Part shown: in pieces, positions 52,271 through 61,273 of the stretch | Layout: each line of letters opens with the position of its first letter | Position numbering within the stretch: the first letter of the stretch is position 1 | DNA from: Eoetvoesiella caeni | GTDB lineage: Bacteria > Pseudomonadota > Gammaproteobacteria > Burkholderiales > Burkholderiaceae_B | DNA length: 64,000 bases | Assembly (NCBI RefSeq): GCF_003315175.1 | Contig: NZ_QNRQ01000017.1 | Span: 1 to 64,000 of the forward strand | Reading direction: 5' to 3' | Position numbers and translations under genes: made by a program | The notes under the pieces: model-generated | Database searches by the model: none | What the model was told of the DNA's origin: nothing | Seen by the model: only the letters and a program-made list of their open reading frames with translations

Positions 52271-53040
52271 TCTTCCTCTCCGAGATAAGCCGAGATTACT
52301 TTTTTATCGCTAAGTGTTTGCTCAGGTGGCCCCACCGCCAGCTCGCAGCCACTGCTCATGACCAGTGTCCAGTCGCACACCTCTTTGATCAAACCCATGT
52401 TGTGCTCGATTAACAGCACCCCACAGGACATCGAACTGGCGATTTCCTGGATTAGCCTGCCCAGATGGGCGCATTCGTCGTCCGACATTCCCGCCGCAGG
52501 CTCATCGAGCAACAGAAAATCAGGCTTGCCGATAAGGGCCCGTGCCATTCCGACCCTGCGTTCATCGACGTAGGGAATGTCGACCGCCTTGCCATTCAAA
52601 TCGCCGCGAAACCCCACCCAACCGAGAAGCTCTTGAGCCTGGGTGCGCGCCTGGCTTCGGCTCATTCCCAGCCCCAGCCCCGCGACTTCGACATTCTCGA
52701 GGACGGTTAGGGCGCCAAACAAACGTCCACCTTGAAAGGTTCGGGCGACACCAAGCTTTCGCGCTTGCTCGGGAGACCATTTTCCGACCGGTTTATCGTT
52801 AAGACTGATAGAGCCTTTGGTCGGGTTAAGGAAGCCACTTATGCAGTTGACCAGAGTTGTTTTGCCGGCGCCGTTAGGGCCGATCAACCCCAACACCTCG
52901 CCAGTGGACATCCCCAGATTAATATCCGAAATTGCCGCAAGCGCCCCAAACTGTACGCTTACCCCCTCTACCCGGAGCAAAGCAGGGGTAGAGGGTTTTG
53001 CACTAACCGAAACAGCCGGCTCTAATTGCTGCACGTTCAT
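52267..53040 (-). CDS. LIV-type ABC transporter ATPase (LivG-like), unusual signature
   Basis: 257 residues. Walker A GPNGAGKTT near 56 and Walker B FLLLDEPAAGMS near 189 are normal. The ABC signature, usually LSYGQQRR in LivG, reads IPYVDERR, so the C-loop Ser/Gly is changed. Family and position are otherwise clear. The odd signature may lower ATPase activity at one site. Confidence 0.87.
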   Translation of the reverse strand: MNVQQLEPAVSVSAKPSTPALLRVEGVSVQFGALAAISDINLGMSTGEVLGLIGPNGAGKTTLVNCISGFLNPTKGSISLNDKPVGKWSPEQARKLGVARTFQGGRLFGALTVLENVEVAGLGLGMSRSQARTQAQELLGWVGFRGDLNGKAVDIPYVDERRVGMARALIGKPDFLLLDEPAAGMSDDECAHLGRLIQEIASSMSCGVLLIEHNMGLIKEVCDWTLVMSSGCELAVGPPEQTLSDKKVISAYLGEEE

Positions 53041-53042
53041 GT

Positions 53043-54263
53043 TTAATTAGAGATGCGATAGAGCAAGTTAGTGGGCAAAGATTCACCCTGCTCCGTCAAA
53101 ATTACCTGGGCCTGTTTTCCGTCTTGAATTTCGACAATGACCTGCTCAGGTGCGTCCTGAATGTGCAGCTCGGGGGTAAAGCTGTAAGGGCCCAAAAAGG
53201 TGGGTTCGTTCGTGTAGCCATTCATAACTTTAAGTACAGCATCAGAATCAAAAGTGCCGGCAGTTTCGACGGCTTTCACCCACAAGTCGAGCCAAGCATA
53301 GATGCCGAAAACTGACGGCTGCGTAATCTCTTTGCCCAGAGTGTCAGCGTACAGTTTGGAAACCTTCTGCACCGACTCGCGCGGGTCACCGTTAACCGCA
53401 GCCTGCTGGATAGTGTAGAAATCGCTTAGATTGGGGACCGAGTCCATCCAGAACGTACCTGACATGGCTTGGCCGCTGATAATGGGCGTCTCGATATCGG
53501 CCGCACGAATTTGTCGCAGCGCCGTTGCACCGCCTGGCAATAATGTACACAGCATGACAACATCGACGTTGTCGTCGCGAATGGCATTACGCATACGCGT
53601 TACCTGCGAAGCCACAGACGGATCGCCGTTACGGAAGGTGTCTTTGCCGGCCATTTTTCCGCCCAGCTTTTCCCACTGCCACTCAAAGCCGGCGCACACG
53701 GAGCTGTTGTATTGGACATGCGTGTCGGTAAGCATATAGGCGGTTTTAAAGCCGCGCTGCGTAAACGCCCAGTCGGCCGCTTTAACGCCTTCGGACTGGC
53801 CAGCCATGCCCGCACTAAACACATACGGCCCCAGGCCAGCAGGCCCCATTTTGGGGTCGCCTGCACACAGCGACACAGCGATTATTTCGTTTCGGTTCGC
53901 CTGCAAGGCGGCCGGTGCGCCAAAATCGTAGTCGCAGGTAACCACAACAAGCTTGGCCCCCTGAGACACTACCGATGCGCCCGCCTTAGCACCCTCGACG
54001 CGATCGGAACGGGTGTCCGCAATAACCGACCGTACCCTATGGCCCAGAACCCCACCACGCTTGTTCAGTTCATCGAGATAAAGATTGGCCATCTCTATAC
54101 CCTCGGCATCGTAAGGCTGGAACATTCCAGATTGCGCTACCGCAAAGCCAACAACAACCTCTTTATCGTTGGCCAAAGCGGTGCCTGCAGCCGTTCCGAC
54201 CAAAGCCAGACCGCTTAACGCCAGCGCTGGCGCCTTCATCTTACGTAGTACGTGGTGGATCAT
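53043..54263 (-). CDS. LIV-type ABC solute-binding protein of cluster 2
   Basis: 406 residues with a signal peptide (about 1-31, ALA site). The type 1 periplasmic-binding fold begins EVVVGFAVAQSGMFQPYDAEG. Four following genes give the two ATPases and two permeases of its importer. In this context it should bind the pyridine carboxylate growth substrate. It is divergent from the MarR gene, with the palindrome region between. Confidence 0.87.
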   Translation of the reverse strand: MIHHVLRKMKAPALALSGLALVGTAAGTALANDKEVVVGFAVAQSGMFQPYDAEGIEMANLYLDELNKRGGVLGHRVRSVIADTRSDRVEGAKAGASVVSQGAKLVVVTCDYDFGAPAALQANRNEIIAVSLCAGDPKMGPAGLGPYVFSAGMAGQSEGVKAADWAFTQRGFKTAYMLTDTHVQYNSSVCAGFEWQWEKLGGKMAGKDTFRNGDPSVASQVTRMRNAIRDDNVDVVMLCTLLPGGATALRQIRAADIETPIISGQAMSGTFWMDSVPNLSDFYTIQQAAVNGDPRESVQKVSKLYADTLGKEITQPSVFGIYAWLDLWVKAVETAGTFDSDAVLKVMNGYTNEPTFLGPYSFTPELHIQDAPEQVIVEIQDGKQAQVILTEQGESLPTNLLYRISN

Positions 54264-54316
54264 TTCTTTGCCTCTCTCGCAGCGCTATGACGCCATATAA
54301 AATAGATGCTCTAACA

Positions 54317-54348
54317 TGCATGGCTAGACATCAATGTCTAGGCATGCA
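54317..54348. promoter_or_regulatory. Double operator in the MarR/solute-binding-protein spacer
   Basis: A 32-bp imperfect palindrome with arms TGCATG/CATGCA and TAGACAT/ATGTCTA around a two-base centre. It also contains two tandem 12-mers fitting ATGNCTAGNCAT: ATGGCTAGACAT (54320-54331) and ATGTCTAGGCAT (54334-54345). It lies in the divergent spacer and is the best candidate for MarR binding. Confidence 0.75.
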
Positions 54349-54507
54349 ATTTTACGCGGGTAGAATCCTGGCTTCTATTAGGGTTTTCCCGCCCGCGATA
54401 AGAAAATGCATTTCAGCCATTTGAGCTTGATGCCTTGCCGCCTTACAAGCAATGCAACAGGCCCAATCACCTACAATGCAGGTAAAAAGACAGACTACAC
54501 AACGACT

Positions 54508-55065
54508 ATGACACTCAAGAAGAAAGCGGCTTCAGACTCTGGCAACCAGCCATTCAACGCCGATGCCGCCACAGCGCCCGAGAGCGGTCTGCACGATCAT
54601 CTGGCATTCTGGCTGCACCGCCTGTCTGCTTCCGTGCTGAGCAAGTTCGAAAATTCCCTACTGAAGCTGGGGGTCACCGTTGCGCAATGGCAAATCATGA
54701 TCAGCATCTATCATGAAGATGCCACTACCCCAAAAGACTTGGCCGCATATATCGGCATTGACGCGGCTGCGGTCAGCCGTGGCGCGACGCGGTTGCTGGC
54801 CAAAGGACTCGTCAAAAAAACGCCCCACCCTGAAGATCGCCGCTCGATCCACTTGGCTCTTACCGCCAAGGGTCTGAAGCTATTGAAAGTGACCCTGGCC
54901 ATCGGCGAGGAACAAGACGCCCTTTGGAAAAGCTCAATGACAGCCCAGCAAGAACACGCGTTTGTGTCCACACTACGCCAATTGCTTGAGTTTCAAGAGA
55001 TCACGCCCACAGGAAACGTTTGGCCCACGTCCGCCATAGGTAGATCAAGGGCCAAGCGCGTATGA
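54508..55065 (+). CDS. MarR-family regulator of cluster 2
   Basis: 185 residues from the ATG at 54508; an earlier ATG at 54406 adds a segment of no MarR likeness. The winged helix has the recognition helix in IDAAAVSRGATRLLAKGLV and the wing in HPEDRRSIHLALT, both typical. MarR proteins repress aromatic catabolism until a ligand binds. It is surrounded by transporter and enzyme genes read the other way. The ribosome binding site is weak. Confidence 0.85.
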   Translation: MTLKKKAASDSGNQPFNADAATAPESGLHDHLAFWLHRLSASVLSKFENSLLKLGVTVAQWQIMISIYHEDATTPKDLAAYIGIDAAAVSRGATRLLAKGLVKKTPHPEDRRSIHLALTAKGLKLLKVTLAIGEEQDALWKSSMTAQQEHAFVSTLRQLLEFQEITPTGNVWPTSAIGRSRAKRV

Positions 55066-55103
55066 AGCACTCAGGCGTGGCCTGATCGCAGTATCATATG
55101 ATT

Positions 55104-55143
55104 GACAAAGGGCATTGACGCAGTGGCGTCAATGCCCTTTGTC
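55104..55143. terminator. Bidirectional terminator, 18-bp perfect stem
   Basis: GACAAAGGGCATTGACGC (55104-55121) pairs perfectly with its complement at 55126-55143 around an AGTG loop. It lies between the convergent ends of the MarR gene and the hydroxylase small-subunit gene. Confidence 0.85.
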
Positions 55144-55153
55144 ACAAGCCGGC

Positions 55154-56509
55154 TTACTTGGCCTTATAAACGCCGTGGTCAGCCAAGCCCCTTAGCAGCA
55201 AACTACCGACCAACCACTCACGATAGTCCGCAGTCGAACGAATGTCGGTAATAGGCTGGGCGGCTTTTCTGACAGCATCAGCAGCCACTTCGGGGTCATC
55301 GCCTCGGGCCAGCAGGCTTTCGGCCTCGGGAACGCGCAAGACCGTTTTGGCCACCGCCCCAATCGCGATGCGAACATTTTCTACGCCGTCGCTGCCGGTC
55401 CACTGATGAAAGGCCACTGACGCCTTCGAAATGGTCTGAGCTTTGCGAGGGCCACGCTTTTCAAAGAAATAGAGCTCGTTCTGGCGTGCGTGAAAAGACG
55501 GAACCAATATCTCAGTGATTAGCTCGCCGGGCTGCAAAGCCGTTTGACCTGGGCCCAAAACGAACTCGGCAATCGGTATCTGGCGAACACCCTGAGCACT
55601 TTCACAGACCACCAGCGCGTCATATACGTACAAAGGAGGGAGGCCATCGGCTGCCGGCGAAGCGTTGGCGATGTTTCCGGCGAGAGTGCCCCGATTTTGA
55701 ATCTGCCCCGCACCCACCTCTTTGGCCGCCTGCGCCAACAGCGGCGCATGGCGGGCGACTAGGTCCGATTTTTGCAAGTCGGTCCAACTTGCCCGCGAAC
55801 CAATGCGAACGAAACCATCTGACTCGGTGATGCCAAGCAACTCAACAATGGCATTCAAGTCGATAAGCTGAAGGTCTTTCAGGTGATCGACATTCTGCAC
55901 CAGAATATCAGTACCACCCGCCACAAAATGATATGCCTCCGTTATGCTCGCCAAGCCCTCTAGCAGCTCTTTGAGCGTTGCAGGACGCCAATAGCCTTCC
56001 CGCTTTTGGGTTTCAACGCCTTGGCCCTGTTTGCCAGTGACTCGGCTGGAAACCAATTGCTGAGCCAGGCTTTTTTCCATGGCCGCAACTATTTTTGTAT
56101 AGCCGGTGCACCGGCATAGGTTGCCACCCAGGGCATGACGCAGACTTTGATCGTCGATTATTTCGCCAGATGCAATACCGTGCCATCCTTGCACAATGAA
56201 CCCCGGTATGCAAAACCCGCATTGCACCGCCCCCTCGTGGGCGAAGCTATCGATTAGGGATGCCCCCAACGGGTCTTCGACAAGGCCTTCAATCGTGGTA
56301 ATTTCGCAGCCTTCGACCGAGCCGGCCAAAACCAGGCACGAGCACACCGTACTGCCATCAACGACAACCGTGCAGGCACCGCACTCGCCTTCGCCACACC
56401 CGTATTTCGTGCCCGTGAGACCAAGGTCTTCTCGCAAGGCATTCAACAAAATGCTGCGGGGATCCGCCTCGAGGGTTCGGCGCTCGCCGTTTACAGATAA
56501 CTTAATCAT
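55154..56509 (-). CDS. Molybdenum hydroxylase, fused 2Fe-2S + FAD subunit
   Basis: 451 residues. The first part has plant-type 2Fe-2S cysteines (YGCGEGECGACTVV near 37) and the second 2Fe-2S site (QCGFCIPGF near 98 and GNLCRCTGYT near 131). A FAD-binding domain follows (about 175-450, AGGTDILV near 200). In most xanthine dehydrogenase-family hydroxylases these are separate or fused to the Mo subunit; here the two small domains form one chain. It feeds electrons from the Mo subunit, whose gene ends 7 bp upstream. Confidence 0.87.
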   Translation of the reverse strand: MIKLSVNGERRTLEADPRSILLNALREDLGLTGTKYGCGEGECGACTVVVDGSTVCSCLVLAGSVEGCEITTIEGLVEDPLGASLIDSFAHEGAVQCGFCIPGFIVQGWHGIASGEIIDDQSLRHALGGNLCRCTGYTKIVAAMEKSLAQQLVSSRVTGKQGQGVETQKREGYWRPATLKELLEGLASITEAYHFVAGGTDILVQNVDHLKDLQLIDLNAIVELLGITESDGFVRIGSRASWTDLQKSDLVARHAPLLAQAAKEVGAGQIQNRGTLAGNIANASPAADGLPPLYVYDALVVCESAQGVRQIPIAEFVLGPGQTALQPGELITEILVPSFHARQNELYFFEKRGPRKAQTISKASVAFHQWTGSDGVENVRIAIGAVAKTVLRVPEAESLLARGDDPEVAADAVRKAAQPITDIRSTADYREWLVGSLLLRGLADHGVYKAK

Positions 56510-56516
56510 TATTGGC

Positions 56517-58652
56517 TTACTCCTTTGCCTTCAGTGCCGCCGAGATATGCTCTGGAAGAATGGGAAACTTGTTGAAACGGCAGCCGATGGCATCAAACAA
56601 CGTGTTCGCGACACTGGCCGGGACCACCGGCAATCCGATTTCGCCTAATCCTCTGACCCCCAAAGGATTTGTTAGGTCAGGGTGCTCGAACAACCGGGTT
56701 GTCATCTTTGGCGGCACATCGCGAACGGTAGGAATGACATAATTGGTGAACGACGCGTTCTTGACCGTTCCTTCGTGCAGAACTAGGTCTTCGTACAGAG
56801 CAAAACCAAGGCCCTGTGCAAACGCACCCTCTATCTGGCCTTCAATATTCTGAGGGTGAATCGCCCGGCCAGTTTCGATGTAGTTCTCAACCTCGATTAC
56901 TGTTGCAATGCCGGTAAGCAGGTCAACTTCCATCGCCATAACCTGGACGATATAGTTATAGGCAATATGGGGCATGCCAAAAATAAACTGCTCTGCTTGC
57001 TCTGGCACAAACGAGGTATCAACCGAAAGCTCCGTGCTAGCGGGGGCTTGCGCCACTTTCTGCTTAAGCTCTTGGGCAGCCTGTGCAACAGCATTGCCAA
57101 CTACATAGGTGGTGCGCGAGCCGTGGGTGCCGCCCGAGCTGGGCCCTTGGCTGTCGCCGACTATCGTGTCCACGTCATCCGCATCGCAGCCAAGGAATTC
57201 AGCCGCTATCATCTTGAAGGATGTAGCGTTGCCGTTGCCCACATCGGGTGTGCCTAGCTCTAACAGGTAACGGCCCGACGACTGGCGCGAAAGGCGTACC
57301 GACGCCCCCGCCTCGGCACCCGAGCCCAGGCCAAAACTGTAAAACACGCTGGCGACCCCAACACCGCGCGCCGTATAGGCCGGCGCCCCTTGTTTGAACG
57401 CGTCACGGGTCTGCCACAATTTTCCTTGCTCGGCCTCGTCAAGCAAACCCGCAAGCAAGGGCTCTTCAGCCATCGGGTAGCCTGGACCGGCCTTGTCGCC
57501 CTTGCGCAGCAGGTTTCGGCGCCTAACCTCAAAAGGCGAAAGCCCTGCCTGATGGCCTATATCGTCTATAACCTGTTCGACGCCTGCCAGGACCTGCGGC
57601 GCACCCACGCCTCGAAACGCTGAGCCCATGCTGTTGTTCGTGAACAACGCTTTTGCGTCGATCGAAATTGCAGAAAAGCGGTAAGGCCCAGCGCCATGCT
57701 CTACGGACTGCGAGATGACAACCGGCGTGTAGTTAACATAGGGCCCCGCATCGGCCAATAAGGTGATGTTTGCAGAAAGCAACCGCCCGTCGGCCGTAGC
57801 GCTGACTTTGTACGACGCATCAAACGCGTGGCGCTTCACGCTGGAACTGATCGATTCATCGCGATCGTAAAACAGGCGACAGGGACGCTTAGTTTTATAT
57901 GTAACCAGGGCCAGAGGCAACTGCACGTTGAGATCTTCTTTGCCGCCAAAAGCCCCGCCGGACATAGGGTTCAACACTCGAACTTTTCCTGGCTCGAGCG
58001 CCAGTGCTTCGATAACCATGCGGTGATCATAATGTGGCGCCTGCCCGCCTACAGACAAAGTCAGCACGCCGTCATCGGCATACCATGCTGCACCTGCCTC
58101 GGTTTCCAGAAAAGCATGTTCTTGACGCGGCGTGCTATAGCGCAGTTCTGTGTGCAAGGCCGCCTTTGCGGATTCTTGCTCGACATCGCCAAACCCCATT
58201 GATATTTCGTGAGCGATGCCGTTGCCATGCAAGGGTTCAAGGCCTTCCTGCGGCGGAAAATCGATACGCGGCAGATCCCGATACTCAACCTGCACGGCTG
58301 CTACCGCCTTCCTGGCCGCATCAAGGGTTTCAGCCGCAATTACCGCAATGGGCTCGCCGACGTAGCGGACACGATCTACACATAAATGATATTGATCGGG
58401 GGCCAACACACCAAATTTTTTGCTGCCGGGAATGTCGACTGCAAGGTAAACGCCCACCACCCCCGGAATAGCCTTGGCTTTGGCAGTGTCGATCGACACG
58501 ACGTCCGCGTGGGCACGCGTGCTGCGAACCAGCTTTACTTGAAGCATGTCCGACTCAATCATATCGGATGGAAAAGTGTGCTCGCCACTCGCCTTTCCCA
58601 GAGCATCGTACTTAAGTCTTGAGACGCCGATTTGCTTCTTTACCACTGACAT
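56517..58652 (-). CDS. Molybdenum hydroxylase large (molybdopterin) subunit, XDH family
   Basis: 711 residues from the ATG at 58652 with AAGGAG upstream; a longer frame lacks support. The N-terminal domain has LGKASGEHTFPSDM, the Mo cofactor segments include GGAFGGKED near 240 and SAFRGVGAPQ near 345, and the catalytic Glu lies in RGLGEIG near 680. The family hydroxylates N-heterocycles next to the ring nitrogen with water as oxygen source, as in nicotinate and quinolinate metabolism. It would make the first step of cluster 2. Confidence 0.87.
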   Translation of the reverse strand: MSVVKKQIGVSRLKYDALGKASGEHTFPSDMIESDMLQVKLVRSTRAHADVVSIDTAKAKAIPGVVGVYLAVDIPGSKKFGVLAPDQYHLCVDRVRYVGEPIAVIAAETLDAARKAVAAVQVEYRDLPRIDFPPQEGLEPLHGNGIAHEISMGFGDVEQESAKAALHTELRYSTPRQEHAFLETEAGAAWYADDGVLTLSVGGQAPHYDHRMVIEALALEPGKVRVLNPMSGGAFGGKEDLNVQLPLALVTYKTKRPCRLFYDRDESISSSVKRHAFDASYKVSATADGRLLSANITLLADAGPYVNYTPVVISQSVEHGAGPYRFSAISIDAKALFTNNSMGSAFRGVGAPQVLAGVEQVIDDIGHQAGLSPFEVRRRNLLRKGDKAGPGYPMAEEPLLAGLLDEAEQGKLWQTRDAFKQGAPAYTARGVGVASVFYSFGLGSGAEAGASVRLSRQSSGRYLLELGTPDVGNGNATSFKMIAAEFLGCDADDVDTIVGDSQGPSSGGTHGSRTTYVVGNAVAQAAQELKQKVAQAPASTELSVDTSFVPEQAEQFIFGMPHIAYNYIVQVMAMEVDLLTGIATVIEVENYIETGRAIHPQNIEGQIEGAFAQGLGFALYEDLVLHEGTVKNASFTNYVIPTVRDVPPKMTTRLFEHPDLTNPLGVRGLGEIGLPVVPASVANTLFDAIGCRFNKFPILPEHISAALKAKE

Positions 58653-58805
58653 ATAACAGATCTCCTTCTGACAGCCTTCATCAGGTTCTAGGTTACTCCG
58701 ATCACTCGGTTTGATTCCGGGACATGCCTCAGGCAAACCTTTGACTAGTTGAACGAAACGCCGATCCCGTTATCCGACTTCTAATTCAACCATTGTGCAC
58801 TGCCT

Positions 58806-59801
58806 ATGTTGAGCTACTTCTATAAACGTACGGAAAAGTCGTCGCTGCAACAGTTACATGAAGACTTCGGAGAATTCCCGCCGACACCACTTCAGTGTGA
58901 GCCTCCAACATCCAACTTCGTCGTGGTGCGTGTGTGGGGCCTCGGAGCTTGGCTAAACTACTGGCGACGTAGTGGCGAGCTATTGCAGACTTGGGAGCTA
59001 TCGCCAAATACCGTGGCACCCGAACTAGCCAAGGCACTCAGCGGTCTTGAGAGGCGTAAAATTGATACGAAGGCAGGACAATATCGCCCTTTACATCCAC
59101 ATTGCTACATCGCTCCACGTCCGGTGGTACGCGCCTGCTTAGTGTTGTCGTTCTGGCGACAAGAGGGGCGACGCAAGCGAGGACTCGGATATGTTTTGCC
59201 GTTTACGCAACACGATCTTCAGATCACGATAAATGGCAGAGCTGACCGGATCGCTGCGGAGGTGCTGACACATGAGCATTTGCACATTTTACAGAGCGAG
59301 AATACTGCGCCGCGGAACAACAATGTGCGCGACTTGCACTACATTCTGGAAAGGAAATGGGCGGACGTTTCCTTCGTTCGCTATTTGTTGGAACACCGGG
59401 AAATAGAGGCGCGTCTGCATGAGATCGTGTTGTCGCATTATCAAGTACAGCGCCGTCTACCGCAAACGGTCGAAACATTTCTCGGCATGCTCGCCGATTG
59501 GGAGGACATAGGCGAACATCTAGCTCTCATGGCCGAACAAGCCGGGCAGAATCTGCAAGGTACCGGGCTTACTTTCTCACCTCGTTCGGCAGTGTTTGGC
59601 GGTCAACTCGGGGACGCCCTGAGCGTTTTAAAGGATCCCAAAGTCACCAAAGAGTTCCTTTGCGAAGTATTGCCCGTGATGTACGGGAATCTATTAAAGT
59701 ACTACGGGGATACGCGCGCGAGCATCCGGTTCCATGCTCAGATTCTTCGGCCAAATCTATACGACCGACTGTATGGCTCCGATGTGATCCGGCGCGCCTA
59801 G
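58806..59801 (+). CDS. Unrecognised protein with HExxH motif
   Basis: 331 residues with no signal peptide or membrane helix. A metallopeptidase-like HEHLH lies at residues 156-160, extended as HEHLHILQ, and an acidic helix (EHREIEARLHE near 194-204) could give the third zinc ligand. The rest has no familiar domain. HExxHxxQ patterns occur in DUF4157-type and related proteases, but no close match is claimed. It is convergent with the right-hand cassette, and the minus-strand cluster 2 begins on its other side. Confidence 0.6.
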   Translation: MLSYFYKRTEKSSLQQLHEDFGEFPPTPLQCEPPTSNFVVVRVWGLGAWLNYWRRSGELLQTWELSPNTVAPELAKALSGLERRKIDTKAGQYRPLHPHCYIAPRPVVRACLVLSFWRQEGRRKRGLGYVLPFTQHDLQITINGRADRIAAEVLTHEHLHILQSENTAPRNNNVRDLHYILERKWADVSFVRYLLEHREIEARLHEIVLSHYQVQRRLPQTVETFLGMLADWEDIGEHLALMAEQAGQNLQGTGLTFSPRSAVFGGQLGDALSVLKDPKVTKEFLCEVLPVMYGNLLKYYGDTRASIRFHAQILRPNLYDRLYGSDVIRRA

Positions 59802-60015
59802 AGCCCTGTCTTTGAGGCGGAAGAGCGTTGAGTTTTTGACCAGGGTCTAAGCGCTGGCAATCCGAATAGCGACTATAACGAGACCGCTAGCCTATTGGGG
59901 ACATGAGACAGTTGATCGACGCACTATTTTCGCTACGCCAACAACCAAGCCCCTGGCAAACCTCCTTGAGAGGTTCTCAGGACTGTCAGCGATCGAACGA
60001 GCCGTCGCCCAATGG

Positions 60016-60240
60016 CTAGCAAGCAGTCGTTTCCGCCGGTCCCGTCAGGTGGCGGACCATCCGCCCATGCGCTTCGCTAGCTAGATCGCTTGCAAGCCAT
60101 AGCATGTCATGCCTGAGCTTGCGATTGAGTCCTTCATATGAATCAAATCCGTCGGCGGTAATGCTGAGCAAGAGCGCATCTAACTGAGTTAATTTGGCAA
60201 CCGCTATATCGTAGTCATCGGATGGCATAGTGTGGTTCAT
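60016..60240 (-). CDS. 74-residue helical protein downstream of the right cassette
   Basis: 74 residues, mostly helical and acidic in the first half, with KLRHDMLWLASDLASEAHGR as its most ordered part. No family is recognised. It follows the right-hand phosphatase by about 130 bp on the same strand and has no counterpart after the left cassette. The ATG at 60240 has a weak AGGAAC ahead. Confidence 0.5.
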   Translation of the reverse strand: MNHTMPSDDYDIAVAKLTQLDALLLSITADGFDSYEGLNRKLRHDMLWLASDLASEAHGRMVRHLTGPAETTAC

Positions 60241-60367
60241 AAACTGTTCCTTTATCTAGATCAAAAGGTGTGATGTTATCCGGCTACTGGCTCGTCACTT
60301 TTAGGAAGCAAGAGTTGGCGGAATTCACGCCGAAACTTCAATTCGAGCGCATATGACTTAGCGCCGC

Positions 60368-61207
60368 TCACGATAGCCACGAATGAACCTGCTCGTGATT
60401 CAACAACGATAAGCATGAAAACGCATCACGTTTATAGGCGCCACGGTCAATAAACATATGCGACTCATGCAGCATCATGGAACGCAAAGGGGTATGGCCG
60501 ACATATGTCAGTGAAAGGCTCGGACGCATTGGATTTGGGCTGATCAACAGCGTACCGGCCGGCGTAGACACCTCCCTAGACGCGTTCAAATCGATCTTCT
60601 TCCACAACCGCCTGCCCCAGAGGAGGGGCTCCAAGATTCCTGCCAGAGTTTCCTCTGTCAGCTCGTCGTCTGTCAGGATACGTCGTGGCGACAAATCCAG
60701 AGGCAGACCTGCCAGCTCGTCCAGCCAATTGTGCTGATCGGTACTGCCCGTCATGATCTCAGCATGTGCGACATGAAACCGGGCAGGGCCCTCGCCGACC
60801 GTGATCACATACGGCAGCCCGTTAACGAGGGGAAATAATTCTTCGCGCAGCTCCTCACGGGCGCCACTATCCAGTGCGAAGACCCAACGTCCTCCATTAC
60901 TGACAAGAAGCTTAGCTGATTGACGGCACGAGTATGGCTGCGAAACCTCATAGAGATAGTCCAGAAGCATGCCCTCGTGATTACCCCGCACAGCGAAGAA
61001 CCACGGCTTGTGAAGTAGCCGCAGGCACCCCATTGAATCAGGCCCGCGATCGATTAGATCACCTACCGAAAATAGCCTGTCGACTGCTGGATCAAACCCA
61101 ACATGGGCAAGCTCAATGTCTAGTAGATCTAAGCATCCGTGTAAGTCGCCCACGACGAAGTCGCGACCCGAAGTATTTGCGGACACCTTTAGATGTAGAC
61201 GTGCCAT
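60368..61207 (-). CDS. PPP-type metallophosphatase, right cassette
   Basis: 279 residues. GDLHG near 21, GDLIDRGPDSM near 47, GNHEG near 77, the metal His in FHVAHAE and VGHTPLRSM near 240 are all present, so it should be active. By eye about half of the residues match the left paralogue along the whole length, including LTYVGHTPL and the FIDRGA.KR end. It is the third gene of the right cassette, 66 bp after the AAA+ ATPase. Confidence 0.85.
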   Translation of the reverse strand: MARLHLKVSANTSGRDFVVGDLHGCLDLLDIELAHVGFDPAVDRLFSVGDLIDRGPDSMGCLRLLHKPWFFAVRGNHEGMLLDYLYEVSQPYSCRQSAKLLVSNGGRWVFALDSGAREELREELFPLVNGLPYVITVGEGPARFHVAHAEIMTGSTDQHNWLDELAGLPLDLSPRRILTDDELTEETLAGILEPLLWGRRLWKKIDLNASREVSTPAGTLLISPNPMRPSLSLTYVGHTPLRSMMLHESHMFIDRGAYKRDAFSCLSLLNHEQVHSWLS

Positions 61208-61273
61208 AAACTCTTTTCCTTCTGTATATGCACCTGCTACAGGTCAAGGCCCGACTGATAGCAGGTGCGCAGG

